From positions 1-64,000 of the forward strand of contig CACJLQ010000004.1 in the NCBI GenBank assembly GCA_902594275.1: a stretch of DNA of 64,000 nt, given 5' to 3'. Shown here piece by piece: positions 16,756 to 29,692 of this stretch (its first letter is position 1; every line of letters begins with the position of its first letter). Position numbers and translations under genes: made by a program. The notes under the pieces were generated by a model that worked only from the letters and a program-made list of their open reading frames with translations, had not been told where the DNA came from and ran no database searches. The stretch is from an uncultured Litorivicinus sp. Lineage in GTDB: Bacteria > Pseudomonadota > Gammaproteobacteria > Pseudomonadales > Litorivicinaceae.

Positions 16756-19700
16756 TGTTTGCAGAGCTTTGTTGTACATCTAATTTCACTTTCTTAACAG
16801 GCGCATCACATCCTGAAGAATATGTAATGCGCGCTCATACTCTCGGTTACTCAGGGATTGGCGTTACCGATGAAGCCTCCGTGTCTGGAGCTGTTCGTGC
16901 ACATCTCGCCTCACAAACACTGAATATCCCCATAGTGCATGGATCGCGGTTCCGAATCGATGAACAACTTGAGCTGACGTTTCTTGCACCGAACAGAAAG
17001 GCTTGGGGGGAACTCGGACAACTGATCTCACTTGCACGGCGACGATCATCAAAAGGTACGTATCAGTTAACGCGACGTGACTTAATTGGGTATACAGACA
17101 CACTATTATGTCTGTGGCACCCACATCCTCAGGCATTGGACTGGACCTCTCAAATCGAAAGCTTGTCTTATGCCTTTAGAGGACGATTTTGGATTGCAGC
17201 CCACTTACCCGAATCTGGGCATCAAGCCGATCTAGCTGAACGTATCGATCTCACAGCATTTGAGTGGAACTTACCTGTTGTGGCAACACAGCGACCTCTG
17301 ATGCATATCCGTCAGCGTTTAAAACTACAACACACGCTAACAGCGATCCAGCTTGGTGCCCCAATTATTGAAATCGCAGATCAATTAGAACGATCAAGTG
17401 AACGTACTTTAATGGATCAACACGGACTCAAGCAGCGATATCCAAGTGGCTGGCTTCACGAATCACTCAATATTCTGGACCGATTCGACTTTTCGTTAAG
17501 TAATTTACGTTACGAATACCCGCAAGAGATTTGCCCACCGCAATACGATAGTGAACAAAAATTCTTGCGAGATCTGGTATTCGAAGGCGCAAAGCGACGC
17601 TGGCAGCAAAGAATACCCGACAACGTCACCCACCTGATCGAAAAAGAACTCACACTCATCGAAGAGATGAACTACGCCTGCTATTTCCTGACTGTGCACG
17701 ATATCGTGGCTTATGCTCGCTCTCAAAACATCCTGTGTCAGGGTAGAGGCTCCGCTGCAAATTCCGTGGTCTGCTATTGCCTTTTTATTACAGAAGTTGA
17801 TCCAAGTCGCGTATCAGTATTATTTGAACGCTTTGTATCTAAAGAGCGTAATGAGCCACCCGATATTGATGTTGATTTTGAGCATCATCGGCGAGATGAA
17901 GTCATTCAATATATTTACCGGAAATATTCCAAAGAACGAGCGGCACTTGCCGCCGCCGTCATCACCTACAAAAAACGGTCAGCCATCCGGGATGTCGGTA
18001 AAGCCTTGAATCTACCAATTGATTTAATTGAAGCGCTCTCGGGCAGTCTCGCGTGGTGGGATAAAAAAGAGGCAATGATTGAACGCTTTGCTGAGCTCGG
18101 AATCGATCCACAAGGTCCTCAAATTCAATTGCTAACCGAATTAGTGACGGAAATCTTGGGCTTCCCAAGGCATCTCACACAGCATGTCGGCGGATTCGTG
18201 ATATCACGCGGCCCACTCTCTGAATTATGTCCTATAGAAAATACAGCCATGCAAGACAGGACCTGCTTGCAATGGGATAAAGATGATATTGATGCACTGG
18301 GGCTTCTCAAAGTCGATGTTCTCGCACTCGGTATGCTGACCGCAATTCGTGGAAGCTTAGAGCTTGCACTCCAATATCAGACAACCTATCAACCCCGTAG
18401 CGGACGATATCAGCATCCTCCTCGTTCAATTGCTGAGATCCCTCCAGAAGATTCATTGGTCTATGACATGCTATGCCAAGGAGATGCGATTGGTGTTTTC
18501 CAAGTTGAGTCCAGAGCTCAACTGGCCATGCTTCCTCGACTGAAACCACGGACCTATTACGATCTTGTAGTTGAAGTGGCCATTGTCAGACCTGGACCAA
18601 TTCAAGGCGATATGGTGCACCCATATCTCAGGCGACGCGATGGTGTTGATCCCAAAGAAGAACAACCGAAAGAAATCAGCCAAGTTCTGGATCGAACCCT
18701 TGGTGTACCGATTTTCCAGGAACAAGTGATTCAATTGGTCATGGTGGCTGCCGGCTTTAGTGCTGGAGAAGCAGACGCACTGAGACGAGCGATGGCGACT
18801 TGGAAAGCAGGCAATGGCTTATCTCATTTTCATGAAAAAATTGTCAACGGAATGCTGAAACGAGGACATTCTCGCGAGTTTGCTGAGCGACTCTGTCATC
18901 AAATCGAAGGATTTGGAAAGTACGGTTTCCCTGAGTCACATGCTGCAAGCTTTGCATTGCTTGTGTATTTATCAGCTTGGATCAAATGCCATCTCCCAGC
19001 AGCATTCTACTGTGGCTTATTAAATGCCCAACCCATGGGATTTTATACGCCATCGCAACTACTACAGGATGCCAAACGTCACGGTATCGACATCCGACCG
19101 ATTGATGTGGATGCATCTGACTGGTTATCAACACTTGAGGATGCGGAAGGGTCTCCATGTGTCAGACTAGGTTTGCATCTCATTAAAGGACTGCGATTTG
19201 AAGCAGCGAACGCACTCATCAGAGCACGCCGCCGTCCTTTTCAGAACCTCAACGACTTTCGAAGCCGTACAGGACTCTCAACAAGGGACTTAGAAGTTCT
19301 GGCCAGCGCACATGCGTTCCGCTCACTGACTGATAATCGTTTTGATAGTTTTTGGCAGCTTGGAGATCAAGAATCGCAATTACCATTATTTCAAGGCGCA
19401 ATTCAGGCAGTTGAAGACTTTAGGCCGCGCATTCCTGCACTTGGTGAAACCTTAGTAGCCGATTATCAAACCACCGGATTATCGCTTGAAGCACATCCGA
19501 TGAATTTGTTGCGAAATAAATCAGCGTTTCGTACCTGTCGACGGTCATCGGAGCTCGATCGATTGCCAAGACATCCCGATCTTCGAATTTGGGTAGCAGG
19601 TATTGTTGCAACACGCCAACGACCAGGTTCGGCCTCTGGTGTGGTTTTCATCACCTTAGAAGATGAAGATGGACAAATTAATTGCCTTGTCTGGCCTTCT

Positions 19701-19862
19701 CTCGTGGAAACATTCAGACATCAGATCTTGGCTAGCCGTTTATTAAAAGTGAGGGGAAAAGTCCAAGAATCTCACGGGGTCATTCATATCATCGCTGATA
19801 CCCTGGAAGATGCCAGCGAATGGCTTGGAAATCTCACACCAAGCTCTCGTGATTTTCACTGA
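16755..19862 (+). CDS. dnaE2: Error-prone DNA polymerase III alpha subunit (ImuC)
   Basis: 1035 residues, DnaE2/ImuC size. N-terminal PHP domain (AELCCTSNFTFLTGASHPEE, typical DnaE2 opening), polymerase domain with the metal-binding PDIDVDF (about 373-379) and GRGSAANS, helix-hairpin-helix region, and C-terminal OB fold (INCLVWP) without a clamp-loader tau tail. Carries out mutagenic translesion synthesis in the SOS response. Usually found as imuA-imuB-dnaE2; here it stands alone between ubiK and tolC, so an ImuB partner must be elsewhere or absent. The start is fixed by family alignment and overlaps the LexA box. Last 7 bp overlap convergent tolC. Confidence 0.93.
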   Translation: MFAELCCTSNFTFLTGASHPEEYVMRAHTLGYSGIGVTDEASVSGAVRAHLASQTLNIPIVHGSRFRIDEQLELTFLAPNRKAWGELGQLISLARRRSSKGTYQLTRRDLIGYTDTLLCLWHPHPQALDWTSQIESLSYAFRGRFWIAAHLPESGHQADLAERIDLTAFEWNLPVVATQRPLMHIRQRLKLQHTLTAIQLGAPIIEIADQLERSSERTLMDQHGLKQRYPSGWLHESLNILDRFDFSLSNLRYEYPQEICPPQYDSEQKFLRDLVFEGAKRRWQQRIPDNVTHLIEKELTLIEEMNYACYFLTVHDIVAYARSQNILCQGRGSAANSVVCYCLFITEVDPSRVSVLFERFVSKERNEPPDIDVDFEHHRRDEVIQYIYRKYSKERAALAAAVITYKKRSAIRDVGKALNLPIDLIEALSGSLAWWDKKEAMIERFAELGIDPQGPQIQLLTELVTEILGFPRHLTQHVGGFVISRGPLSELCPIENTAMQDRTCLQWDKDDIDALGLLKVDVLALGMLTAIRGSLELALQYQTTYQPRSGRYQHPPRSIAEIPPEDSLVYDMLCQGDAIGVFQVESRAQLAMLPRLKPRTYYDLVVEVAIVRPGPIQGDMVHPYLRRRDGVDPKEEQPKEISQVLDRTLGVPIFQEQVIQLVMVAAGFSAGEADALRRAMATWKAGNGLSHFHEKIVNGMLKRGHSREFAERLCHQIEGFGKYGFPESHAASFALLVYLSAWIKCHLPAAFYCGLLNAQPMGFYTPSQLLQDAKRHGIDIRPIDVDASDWLSTLEDAEGSPCVRLGLHLIKGLRFEAANALIRARRRPFQNLNDFRSRTGLSTRDLEVLASAHAFRSLTDNRFDSFWQLGDQESQLPLFQGAIQAVEDFRPRIPALGETLVADYQTTGLSLEAHPMNLLRNKSAFRTCRRSSELDRLPRHPDLRIWVAGIVATRQRPGSASGVVFITLEDEDGQINCLVWPSLVETFRHQILASRLLKVRGKVQESHGVIHIIADTLEDASEWLGNLTPSSRDFH

Positions 19863-21148
19863 ACCAGGTACCGGTTGATCCGCGTAATTGCTGACTCGGA
19901 CAGATCTCCGATCGCTTGGTCGAATTGCAATTGTCGAATGACATGAGTGTGTCGCGCCTTTGCGAAATCACGTTCTGCAGCAAATAAATCCTTTTTCGCA
20001 TTCAACACCTCAACGATATCGCCTGATCCAACCGCATAGGCGGCCTCAGTCGCTTCAACACGACTCGCTGCAGAAACAATCGCCAGCTGTCGAGCTTCCA
20101 CAGTGCGCGCACTCGCCCCGAGATTACGAAACGCCTTCTGCATACTCGCGCGAACTTCACGGCGTACTTTCGCTAAGTTCGCTTCTGCTCTGATGACATT
20201 TACTTTTGCCACATCAACCTTCGCAGCAGCAACACCGTTGGTATAGATCGGTGCAGACAATGTCACACTTAAAACATTACTTCGCGCACTGGCATTCGTC
20301 GCTGCTGTTTTACTGCCTGACGTATCAGATATGGAAAAAGTTGACGATAAAGCGAGTTTCGGATTGGTTTCAGAACGCGCTTCATCAAGGTTTGCTAGCG
20401 CACTCTGGTAACTCTCTCGTTCAGCGATTACGTCAGGGTGTTGATTGACTGACATCTCAAGTTGATCATCCAATGATCGATGAAGATCTACTGCGAAGCC
20501 CGCTCCCAAATCCAAAAGATCAGGAATTGAGGTATCAACTAATTGCTCGAGATCTGATCTCGCAGTATCCAGCGCAACTTCTGCACTAATTAAACCCACC
20601 TGAGATAAATCCAGCTGTGCTCGCGCCTGATCCACATCAACCCGCGTCCCGATGCCGACAACTAAACGTTCAGACGCTTGCTCCAACTGGCGCTCAAATG
20701 CCTCAACTTCCGCTCGGGCTGCAAGCAAATCTTGTTCCGCCGACAACACAGCAAAATATCGATCCGTCACCGAAATGATATGCGTCTGCCGGTACGCGGC
20801 TAACGACGCGTCTGCCTCGCGAACCACCGCGTCCTGACTTTCAATTTTGGCATCCAGGCCCCGATCATATAACGGCATACTTAGAGTCAGTGACATGGTA
20901 CCTGTTCGATACACGTCGTCACTCTTAAAATTCTGAGTTCCCTTTCCAGACACTGACGCACTCGCACTCAAACCACGACCACGACGAACCTGTTGCCCCA
21001 ATGCCTTTGACGCGTCACGGGTTGCAATCTGGGCCCGCAACGCCGGATCATTGGCAACCGCTAAATTGTAAATATCGGATAAATTTTTAGACTCCGCCAT
21101 GGCGCTACCCGCCAGGACGAAACCTAACGCAATACTAAAGATGCGCAT
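19856..21148 (-). CDS. tolC: TolC-family outer membrane channel
   Basis: About 430 residues from the Met opening MRIFSIALGFVLAGSAMA, a clean signal peptide; a longer reading frame to 21208 overlaps hemE and is rejected. Two repeats of the outer-membrane efflux domain are seen, with LSDIYNLAVANDPALRA near the N-terminus and the second repeat beginning about residue 230, each with long amphipathic helices. Forms the trimeric exit duct for tripartite efflux pumps or type I secretion; no partner pump is encoded here. Lies 10 bp after hemE, convergent with dnaE2. Confidence 0.88.
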   Translation of the reverse strand: MRIFSIALGFVLAGSAMAESKNLSDIYNLAVANDPALRAQIATRDASKALGQQVRRGRGLSASASVSGKGTQNFKSDDVYRTGTMSLTLSMPLYDRGLDAKIESQDAVVREADASLAAYRQTHIISVTDRYFAVLSAEQDLLAARAEVEAFERQLEQASERLVVGIGTRVDVDQARAQLDLSQVGLISAEVALDTARSDLEQLVDTSIPDLLDLGAGFAVDLHRSLDDQLEMSVNQHPDVIAERESYQSALANLDEARSETNPKLALSSTFSISDTSGSKTAATNASARSNVLSVTLSAPIYTNGVAAAKVDVAKVNVIRAEANLAKVRREVRASMQKAFRNLGASARTVEARQLAIVSAASRVEATEAAYAVGSGDIVEVLNAKKDLFAAERDFAKARHTHVIRQLQFDQAIGDLSESAITRINRYLVQ

Positions 21149-21158
21149 GATGTCGACC

Positions 21159-22235
21159 TCAATGTGAGCCGGAATGAATCTCGCGGCTAATTCGTTGTAT
21201 TGCTTCAATCATGGTGGCAGGACGCTGAGGATCAACGTGCTGGTTAATACCGTGGCCCAAATTAAATACATGGCCCAGGTTCGGACCGAAGCTTTTCAGA
21301 AGTCTTTCCACCTCAGATGTAATCAATGCATCAGATCCGAACAAAACAGACGGATCAAGATTACCCTGCAGCGCTACCTGTGATCCGACTCGCTCCCGGC
21401 AACGACCAAGATCAACTGTCCAATCAAGCCCCAACGCATCGCAACCTGTCGCTGCCATTTGCTCGAGCCATGCGCCGCCACCTTTGGTAAACAGGATCAC
21501 TGGAACTTGTCGTCCCTCAGATTCACGGACCAAACCGGCGACAATTTTTTCCAAGTAAGCAAGAGAAAACTCACGATAGGCAGGTTCCGTCAAAATTCCA
21601 CCCCACGTATCAAAAATCTGTACCGCTTGTGCGCCAGCGGCGATCTGCGCGTTCAAATAATCCGTCACAGCGGTCGCAAGCTTTTCGAGTAATACGTGAA
21701 GCGCATCTGGATCTGAATACATCAATCCTTTGGCATAACGGTATTCTTTTGATCCTCCACCCTCGATCATATAGGTCGCCAAAGTCCAAGGGCTTCCAGA
21801 GAATCCAATCAATGGCACACGACCGTTAAGTTCGCGACGAATCGTTGTCACCGCATTCATCACATAATCCAATGCATCTGCCATCGACGGAACCGGAAGC
21901 GCATCGATGTCTGCACGTGTTCTCACAGGACGCTCAAAACGCGGACCTTCGCCAGCCTCAAAATAGAGACCACAATCCATCGCATCAGGAATCGTCAAAA
22001 TGTCAGAAAACAGAATCGCTGCATCAAGCGGATAACGCTCAAGCGGCTGCATCGTTACTTCACAGGCGAGCTCTGCATTTTTACAGAGGCTCATGAAGTC
22101 ACCCGCAACTTTTCGGGTCGCCCGATACTCTGGCAGATAGCGCCCCGCCTGACGCATCATCCAAACGGGTGTTTGATCGACAGGTTGGCGGAGCAATGCT
22201 TTTAAAATACGATCGTTTCTTAATGCCGATGTCAT
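21159..22235 (-). CDS. hemE: Uroporphyrinogen decarboxylase
   Basis: 358 residues. Signature [14 protein letters not shown] at 25-38 and the catalytic-pocket motif [14 protein letters not shown] are present. Converts uroporphyrinogen III to coproporphyrinogen III in heme synthesis. Its ATG overlaps the metY stop by 4 bp. In Pseudomonas hemE directly follows gltD; here metY has been inserted between them. Confidence 0.96.
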   Translation of the reverse strand: MTSALRNDRILKALLRQPVDQTPVWMMRQAGRYLPEYRATRKVAGDFMSLCKNAELACEVTMQPLERYPLDAAILFSDILTIPDAMDCGLYFEAGEGPRFERPVRTRADIDALPVPSMADALDYVMNAVTTIRRELNGRVPLIGFSGSPWTLATYMIEGGGSKEYRYAKGLMYSDPDALHVLLEKLATAVTDYLNAQIAAGAQAVQIFDTWGGILTEPAYREFSLAYLEKIVAGLVRESEGRQVPVILFTKGGGAWLEQMAATGCDALGLDWTVDLGRCRERVGSQVALQGNLDPSVLFGSDALITSEVERLLKSFGPNLGHVFNLGHGINQHVDPQRPATMIEAIQRISREIHSGSH

Positions 22236-23503
22236 ACCAGTGATAAGGCCTGATCGAGGTCAGCCAAAATGTCATCGATATGCTCGATACCAACGCATAA
22301 GCGAATCATTTCAGGCTTCACTCCCACCGATAGTTGTTCCTCATCCGATAACTGTCGATGCGTGGTCGATGCCGGATGACAGGCTAATGAACGCGCATCA
22401 CCGATATTGACCAGACGCTTGAACAGAGCAAGTGCATCGTAGAATTTCACGCCCGCATCAAAACCACCTGTCACACCAAACGTCAGAAGTGCCGAAGGCG
22501 TACCTCCAAGCTGACTCTGGGCTAGGGCGTAATGAGGGTGATCGGGCAAACCTGCATAACTGACCCACTCAACCTTTGAATGTGCTTGCAAGAACTCAGC
22601 AACTTTCTGCGCGTTCTCGCAGTGTCGCTCCATCCGAAGATTCAGGGTTTCAATGCCTTGTAAAAGAAGAAAAGCGTTCATCGGAGCAAGTGCCGCACCA
22701 GTGTTACGAAGCGGTACAGTACGTGCCCGTGCAATAAATGCGGCAGGGCCAAATGCATCTGAATACACAACGTCGTGATACGCAGGCTCAGGTGCAGTCA
22801 TCCCGGGGAACTTATCTCCCTGTGCAGTCCAATCGAAGTTACCGCCATCAACGATGATTCCACCTAGTGAGTTGCCATGGCCTCCCATAAACTTTGTCAG
22901 CGCGTGCACAACAATATTGGCTCCCAATTCAATTGGCTTGCAAAGCGCTGGAGTGGCGACCGTATTGTCAACGACCAAAGGCAGCCCATTGCGAGACGCC
23001 ATCGCAGCCATTGCATGAATATCGACGATGTTACCGGCTGGATTACCAATGGTTTCGCAATAAATCGCGCGCGTATTTTCATCGACCAATTTTTCCAAGT
23101 CTTCAGCACGGTCAGTTTCAGCGAAACGCACTTCAACGCCCTGGCTCGGCAACATGTGCGCGAATAGCGTATAGGTCCCGCCGTACAGTTGTGGTGTCGT
23201 CACAATGTTGTGACCCTGACTGGCAAGTGTCTGCAATGCATAAGTAATTGCTGCCATTCCAGATGAAACGGCAAGCGCGGCAATGCCGCCTTCAAGAGCT
23301 GTGACGCGTTGTTCAAGCACATCACACGTTGGGTTCATGATGCGGGTATAGATATTTCCCGGGACTTCAAGGTTAAATAGCGCCGCCCCATGCGCAGCAT
23401 CATCAAACTCAAACGCCACATTTTGGCAAATCGGTGGGACGACCGCCTTGGTTGTTGGGTCGGTTTGATACCCCGCATGGATCGATAGTGTTTCGTCGCG
23501 CAT
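22232..23503 (-). CDS. metY: O-acetylhomoserine sulfhydrylase
   Basis: 423 residues of the Cys/Met-metabolism PLP family. Opening [24 protein letters not shown] and length above 400 indicate MetY-type O-acetylhomoserine aminocarboxypropyltransferase rather than MetB/MetZ (about 390). The PLP lysine is in [24 protein letters not shown] precedes it. Makes homocysteine directly from O-acetylhomoserine and sulfide. 73 bp after gltD and coupled to hemE by a 4-bp overlap; no SAM riboswitch or MetJ-like repeat is visible in the gap. Confidence 0.92.
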   Translation of the reverse strand: MRDETLSIHAGYQTDPTTKAVVPPICQNVAFEFDDAAHGAALFNLEVPGNIYTRIMNPTCDVLEQRVTALEGGIAALAVSSGMAAITYALQTLASQGHNIVTTPQLYGGTYTLFAHMLPSQGVEVRFAETDRAEDLEKLVDENTRAIYCETIGNPAGNIVDIHAMAAMASRNGLPLVVDNTVATPALCKPIELGANIVVHALTKFMGGHGNSLGGIIVDGGNFDWTAQGDKFPGMTAPEPAYHDVVYSDAFGPAAFIARARTVPLRNTGAALAPMNAFLLLQGIETLNLRMERHCENAQKVAEFLQAHSKVEWVSYAGLPDHPHYALAQSQLGGTPSALLTFGVTGGFDAGVKFYDALALFKRLVNIGDARSLACHPASTTHRQLSDEEQLSVGVKPEMIRLCVGIEHIDDILADLDQALSLV

Positions 23504-23576
23504 TCTCGTTGCCCTCTTATCGTGTATTTCTAAAAACGCTCTGTTTAATCAAGATTCTGTCAGGAATCCAATATCT

Positions 23577-25022
<1,446 letters not shown>

Positions 25023-28000
25023 CTACTGCGCACCTGACCTCGATGACGCCAATAAGTGACCTAAACTTGCAGCCTTCGGCTTCACAAGCCAAAACTGACT
25101 GACGAACGACTCGAAATCAGAAAGGATGGTTTGCCCCCACTGACTACCGGTCGCGTCCGTATAGTCATGGATCTGTGACCGCAGGTGTGCGCGATATTGC
25201 TCCATCTGCTCGGTACTGATACGCGTAATTTCGACCAGCTCATGGTTGTAACGATCAACAAAGGTCCGTGATTCATCGAGTACATAGGCGAATCCTCCGG
25301 TCATACCGGCGCCAAAGTTACGGCCAGTATTCCCGAGCACGATCACTAAACCACCAGTCATGTACTCACAACAGTGATCACCCACGCCCTCGACAATTGC
25401 TGTTGCACCTGAATTACGCACAGCGAAGCGTTCACCCGCTCGACCTGCCGCATACAACGTTCCACCAGTTGCACCGTATAAACAAGTATTACCAATAATC
25501 GATGTGTCTTGAGTCACGAATTGTGAGCCTGCTGGTGGTGCGATCACAAGTTGACCGCCAGCCATGCCTTTACCAACGTAATCATTTGCATCACCGCGCA
25601 AATGTATTTCCAGGCCAGGTGCGTTAAATACTCCAAAGCTCTGGCCAGCCGTCCCAGATAAATTCAAGCGTATCGGGTTGGCCATTCCTTCTCGACCATG
25701 AGCCAACGAAATTTCACCAGACAGGGTCGCACCGACAGAACGATCTTGGTTTGTAATTTTGAACTCAAACTCACCACCTGTTCCAGAAGCAACTGCGTTA
25801 GCTGTTATCTCAACGATAGCCCGGTTCAATGGCGCCTCATCATAGGGTGGGTTCTTCTCAACCGCACACAGTTGTGGTTTACCCTCGTGTTCTGGTCCCT
25901 GGTAAAGAACGGGTGAGAAATCCAGTTTTGCCTGGCGCTGCGACCGACCCCCAACCTGCCTTAACAGGTCAGTTCGACCAACGAGTTCGGCCAAAGTCTT
26001 CACACCGAGTTCGGCCATCACTTCCCGCGTCTCTTCAGCCACAAAGGTGAAGAAATGCTTGATCATCTCAACCGTTCCACGGAAGTGTTGCTCCCGCAGC
26101 AGTTCATTTTGTGTGGCCACACCGGTTGCGCAGTTATTCAAATGACAGATGCGCAAATACTTGCACCCCATCGCAACCATGGGTGCTGTACCAAAGCCAA
26201 AGCTTTCAGCGCCTAAAATTGCGGCTTTGACGACGTCTACGCCCGTTTTTAGCCCGCCATCAGTCTGCAAACGGACTTTGTCACGTAAATCATTCGCGCG
26301 CAGTGCCTGATGCGCTTCCGAGAGACCAAGCTCCCAGGGAGAGCCTGCATACTTGATCGATGTCAGGGGGCTTGCTGCAGTACCGCCGTCATAGCCCGAA
26401 ATCGTAATTAAATCTGCGTAGGCCTTAGCGACACCGGCTGCAATTGTTCCAACACCCGGTTCACTCACAAGCTTGACCGAAACCAACGCTTTGGGATTGA
26501 CCTGTTTCAGGTCAAAGATCAGTTGCGCCAAATCTTCGATTGAATAAATGTCGTGATGCGGGGGGGGTGATATCAATGTCACGCCCGGTACTGAATGGCG
26601 AAGTCTCGCGATCAACGCATTCACCTTACCACCAGGTAACTGCCCACCTTCTCCAGGCTTTGCACCTTGGGCGACCTTAATTTGCAGGACCTCGGCATTC
26701 ACCAGATAATGCGGGGTCACACCAAATCTACCTGATGCGATTTGCTTGATCTTCGAGACACGGCTGGTGCCAAAACGCTCGGGATCCTCTCCGCCTTCGC
26801 CAGAATTCGAACGCGCTCCCAATTCATTCATAGCTTGAGCCAACGCCTCATGTGCCTCTGGGCTCAGAGCCCCTAACGACATACCGGCGGAGTCGAACCG
26901 CTTCAGAATCGATTCGACAGGCTCCACCTCATCAACAGTGATTGCTCGACCGGCATCTTTTTCGAATTTCAACAAATCTCGCAATGTCGCGACTGGACGC
27001 TCATTCACCAGCTTCGCGTACTTTTGGTAAGTCGAGTACGATCCCGTCTGTACCGCTTGTTGTAATGTTTGAATCACATCCGGGTTGTACGCGTGATACT
27101 CACCGCCATGCATATACTTCAAGAAACCGCCTTGAGGAACGGGCTTACGTGTTGACCAAGCCAGAGACTGGCGAATCTTTTGGTCATTTTCGAAATCAGA
27201 GAAATCTGCACCAGCGATTCGGCTTTGGACGCCCTTGAAGCATAGATCGACAATGTCATTCGACAACCCGACAGCCTCGAACAACTGCGCGCCACGGTAA
27301 CTGGCAATAGTCGAGATACCCATCTTCGATAAGATCTTCAACAATCCCTTATCGATACCTTTACGGTAATTCCGATGCAACTCGAGCGTATCGCCAACGA
27401 TTTCATCTGCCTCAACCAAGTCGTTGATCACGCGGTAGGACAGATATGGATAGACCGCGGTCGCACCAAATCCAAGAAGCACTGCGAAATGATGGGAATC
27501 GCGTGCCTCAGCAGTATCAACGATGATATTCGCAGAACAACGCAACCCTTCCTCAATCAGCCGGTGGTGTACTGCGCCTGTTGCCATAGTTGCAGACACA
27601 ATCCACTGATCCTCTGTCACATGGCGATCTGAAAGAATCAGTAGGGTCTTTCCTGCGCGAACCGCATCTACAGCTTGCTGACACACGGACTCAACCGCAG
27701 CCTTCAACCCAAGTGTTGGCTCGAATGCTAATTCAATCTGGATCTGACCATATTTTGAGTGATCAACGCCTTTGAGGCGATCCATCTTAGGTGCCGACAA
27801 TATTGGAGAATGCAAAATGACACGTTCGGCGTGGTCGGCAGTCTCTTCAAACGGATTCAACTCCATACCCAAGCATGTTTCCAAGCTCATCACTATCGAT
27901 TCACGTAACGGGTCAATCGGTGGGTTGGTCACTTGAGCAAATTGCTGCCTAAAATAATCGGCGACGTGGCGCTGTTCGGTCGAGAGCACCGCTATCGGTG

Positions 28001-29471
28001 TGTCATCACCCATCGAACCCACAGCTTCTTGGCCAGTCTCAGCCAACGGTTTAATGACTTGGTGACGCTCTTCGCTCGTCAAACCAAAGAGTTTCAAGTA
28101 GGGTGGCAAGCCGCGTTCTGATAATTTCTTGAGATCAGAAAACGGATCCTTCATCTCGGTTTCGAAGCGAATCGTTTGCTCTCGTAACCACTGTTTATAT
28201 GGGTGACGACGCTTCAGGTGATGATCAATGTCATCGGCAGCTAACATTTCGCCTGTTTCTGTATCGATCGCCAAAATTTCACCCGGTCCAACGCGGCCCT
28301 TTGCAACCACATCTTCTGGCTCGTAATCCCAAGTTCCGATTTCAGAGGCAAGTGTTAGATAACCATTATTCGTCTTGACCCAGCGCGCTGGCCGGAGCCC
28401 GTTACGATCGAGCAAACAACACGCATAACGACCGTCTGTTAGAACAATTCCGGCGGGACCATCCCATGGCTCCATATGCATGGAGTTGTATTCATAAAAA
28501 GCACGCAAGTCTGCGTCCATGTCGTCCACGTTCTGCCACGCAGGTGGAACAAGCATTCGGATCGCACGGAATAAATCCATGCCTCCAGCGACCATGACCT
28601 CGAGCATGTTATCCAGACTCGATGAATCCGAGCCGGTCGAGTTGACTAATGGAAGAATCTGATCAATGTCCGGCAAGCGATCTGACTTGAACAGATGGCC
28701 ACGCGCATTGGCCCAATTTCTGTTCCCTGCAATCGTATTAATCTCGCCATTGTGCGCAAGTAGTCTAAATGGTTGTGCAAGCGGCCAGCGAGGCAGAGTG
28801 TTGGTCGAGAACCGCTGGTGGAACACGCAGATTGCCGTAGCCATAAGTGCATCGTTCAAATCCGGATAGAAGTTCGGAAGATCGATGGGCATCATCAATC
28901 CCTTATAAGAGACGACGCGGCGTGATAGCGAACACAAGTAGTTCTCTGGGTTCGACGCGATCGATCGCTCAATCAGTCGAGAGGCCATGAACAATTCGTT
29001 ATCAAATTGTTCCTTACTCTGCCCTTGAGGCTCAACGAATACCTGCTTGAAAACAGGCATGTTTCCGCGAGCAATGGGGCCCAAATTCGTTGGGTCAACC
29101 GGTACATCACGCCATCCAAGGACAACCAATTTCCTGGAATTTAGCGAATCCTCGATCGCCTTTCTTGCTTGTGCTTCGGTGTCTGAATCATTCGACAGAA
29201 AGAGCATTCCCACCGCGAACAAATCACCTAACTCAACACCAATTGCATCTTTGGCAGCGCGACGCATGAAAACATCAGGCATCTGTAACAACAGGCCACA
29301 ACCGTCACCAGTCTTGCCGTCAGCAGCAATCCCGCCACGATGCGTCATGCGCGTCAACGCCTCAATCGACGTCATGAGCAGATCGTGACTTGCTTCGCCT
29401 TCACAATGCGCAATCAGGCCGAAACCACAGTTGTCTCGAAATTCGCCAGGCGTATAAAGACCTTTAGCCAT
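25023..29471 (-). CDS. gltB: Glutamate synthase large subunit
   Basis: 1482 residues. A 14-residue propeptide precedes C15 ([11 protein letters not shown]), the N-terminal nucleophile of the class-II glutaminase domain (to about 430). A central linking domain, the FMN-binding synthase domain ([12 protein letters not shown], then [12 protein letters not shown]), the 3Fe-4S cysteines (CATGVATQ region) and the C-terminal GXGXG beta-helix ([21 protein letters not shown]) follow. With GltD it forms two glutamates from glutamine and 2-oxoglutarate; it completes the GS-GOGAT cycle with glnA at 51 kb. A long 5' leader is likely. Confidence 0.97.
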   Translation of the reverse strand: MAKGLYTPGEFRDNCGFGLIAHCEGEASHDLLMTSIEALTRMTHRGGIAADGKTGDGCGLLLQMPDVFMRRAAKDAIGVELGDLFAVGMLFLSNDSDTEAQARKAIEDSLNSRKLVVLGWRDVPVDPTNLGPIARGNMPVFKQVFVEPQGQSKEQFDNELFMASRLIERSIASNPENYLCSLSRRVVSYKGLMMPIDLPNFYPDLNDALMATAICVFHQRFSTNTLPRWPLAQPFRLLAHNGEINTIAGNRNWANARGHLFKSDRLPDIDQILPLVNSTGSDSSSLDNMLEVMVAGGMDLFRAIRMLVPPAWQNVDDMDADLRAFYEYNSMHMEPWDGPAGIVLTDGRYACCLLDRNGLRPARWVKTNNGYLTLASEIGTWDYEPEDVVAKGRVGPGEILAIDTETGEMLAADDIDHHLKRRHPYKQWLREQTIRFETEMKDPFSDLKKLSERGLPPYLKLFGLTSEERHQVIKPLAETGQEAVGSMGDDTPIAVLSTEQRHVADYFRQQFAQVTNPPIDPLRESIVMSLETCLGMELNPFEETADHAERVILHSPILSAPKMDRLKGVDHSKYGQIQIELAFEPTLGLKAAVESVCQQAVDAVRAGKTLLILSDRHVTEDQWIVSATMATGAVHHRLIEEGLRCSANIIVDTAEARDSHHFAVLLGFGATAVYPYLSYRVINDLVEADEIVGDTLELHRNYRKGIDKGLLKILSKMGISTIASYRGAQLFEAVGLSNDIVDLCFKGVQSRIAGADFSDFENDQKIRQSLAWSTRKPVPQGGFLKYMHGGEYHAYNPDVIQTLQQAVQTGSYSTYQKYAKLVNERPVATLRDLLKFEKDAGRAITVDEVEPVESILKRFDSAGMSLGALSPEAHEALAQAMNELGARSNSGEGGEDPERFGTSRVSKIKQIASGRFGVTPHYLVNAEVLQIKVAQGAKPGEGGQLPGGKVNALIARLRHSVPGVTLISPPPHHDIYSIEDLAQLIFDLKQVNPKALVSVKLVSEPGVGTIAAGVAKAYADLITISGYDGGTAASPLTSIKYAGSPWELGLSEAHQALRANDLRDKVRLQTDGGLKTGVDVVKAAILGAESFGFGTAPMVAMGCKYLRICHLNNCATGVATQNELLREQHFRGTVEMIKHFFTFVAEETREVMAELGVKTLAELVGRTDLLRQVGGRSQRQAKLDFSPVLYQGPEHEGKPQLCAVEKNPPYDEAPLNRAIVEITANAVASGTGGEFEFKITNQDRSVGATLSGEISLAHGREGMANPIRLNLSGTAGQSFGVFNAPGLEIHLRGDANDYVGKGMAGGQLVIAPPAGSQFVTQDTSIIGNTCLYGATGGTLYAAGRAGERFAVRNSGATAIVEGVGDHCCEYMTGGLVIVLGNTGRNFGAGMTGGFAYVLDESRTFVDRYNHELVEITRISTEQMEQYRAHLRSQIHDYTDATGSQWGQTILSDFESFVSQFWLVKPKAASLGHLLASSRSGAQ

Positions 29472-29490
29472 AATTTTTTCCTACCATTCA

Positions 29491-29537
29491 CGACCAAACG
29501 GTCGCAACCCCAAGTGATAAGGGACGATGCACGTCCC
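29491..29537 (-). other. Two hairpins in the gltB leader
   Basis: A perfect stem CGACC/GGTCG with a 4-base loop (29491-29504) lies just upstream of the gltB ribosome-binding site, and a second stem GGGACG/CGTCCC with a 5-base loop lies at 29521-29537. Neither is followed by a T-run, so they are leader structures rather than terminators. Role unknown. Confidence 0.4.
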
Positions 29538-29641
29538 GCCGAAATCACACAACAAACCTAGCGAACCTGTCTAAAAGCTCGAGCTGTACGTCCGTGTCAA
29601 TTGGGCTCAACCGACTGAATCCCTGAAGAAAAAGGCCGCGT

Positions 29642-29670
29642 AGTATATGTCTCCAGCGGCTGTGGAGCAA
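29642..29670 (-). promoter_or_regulatory. Candidate sigma-70 promoter of gltBD
   Basis: On the minus strand TTGCTC (29665-29670) and TATACT (29642-29647) are separated by 17 bp. Transcription would start near 29635, giving a leader of about 164 nt before gltB. A weak terminator-like stem for the upstream DamX-like gene (GCCGC/GCGGC at 29635-29660 followed by a T-rich run) overlaps it. No NtrC palindrome was seen here, unlike glnA and glnK. Confidence 0.4.
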
Positions 29671-29692
29671 ATTTAAAATACGCGTCGAAAGG

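Noticed and set aside
23504-23576. SAM riboswitch or MetJ site before metY
   Set aside because: 73 bp with no SAM-aptamer-like pairing and no AGACGTCT repeats.
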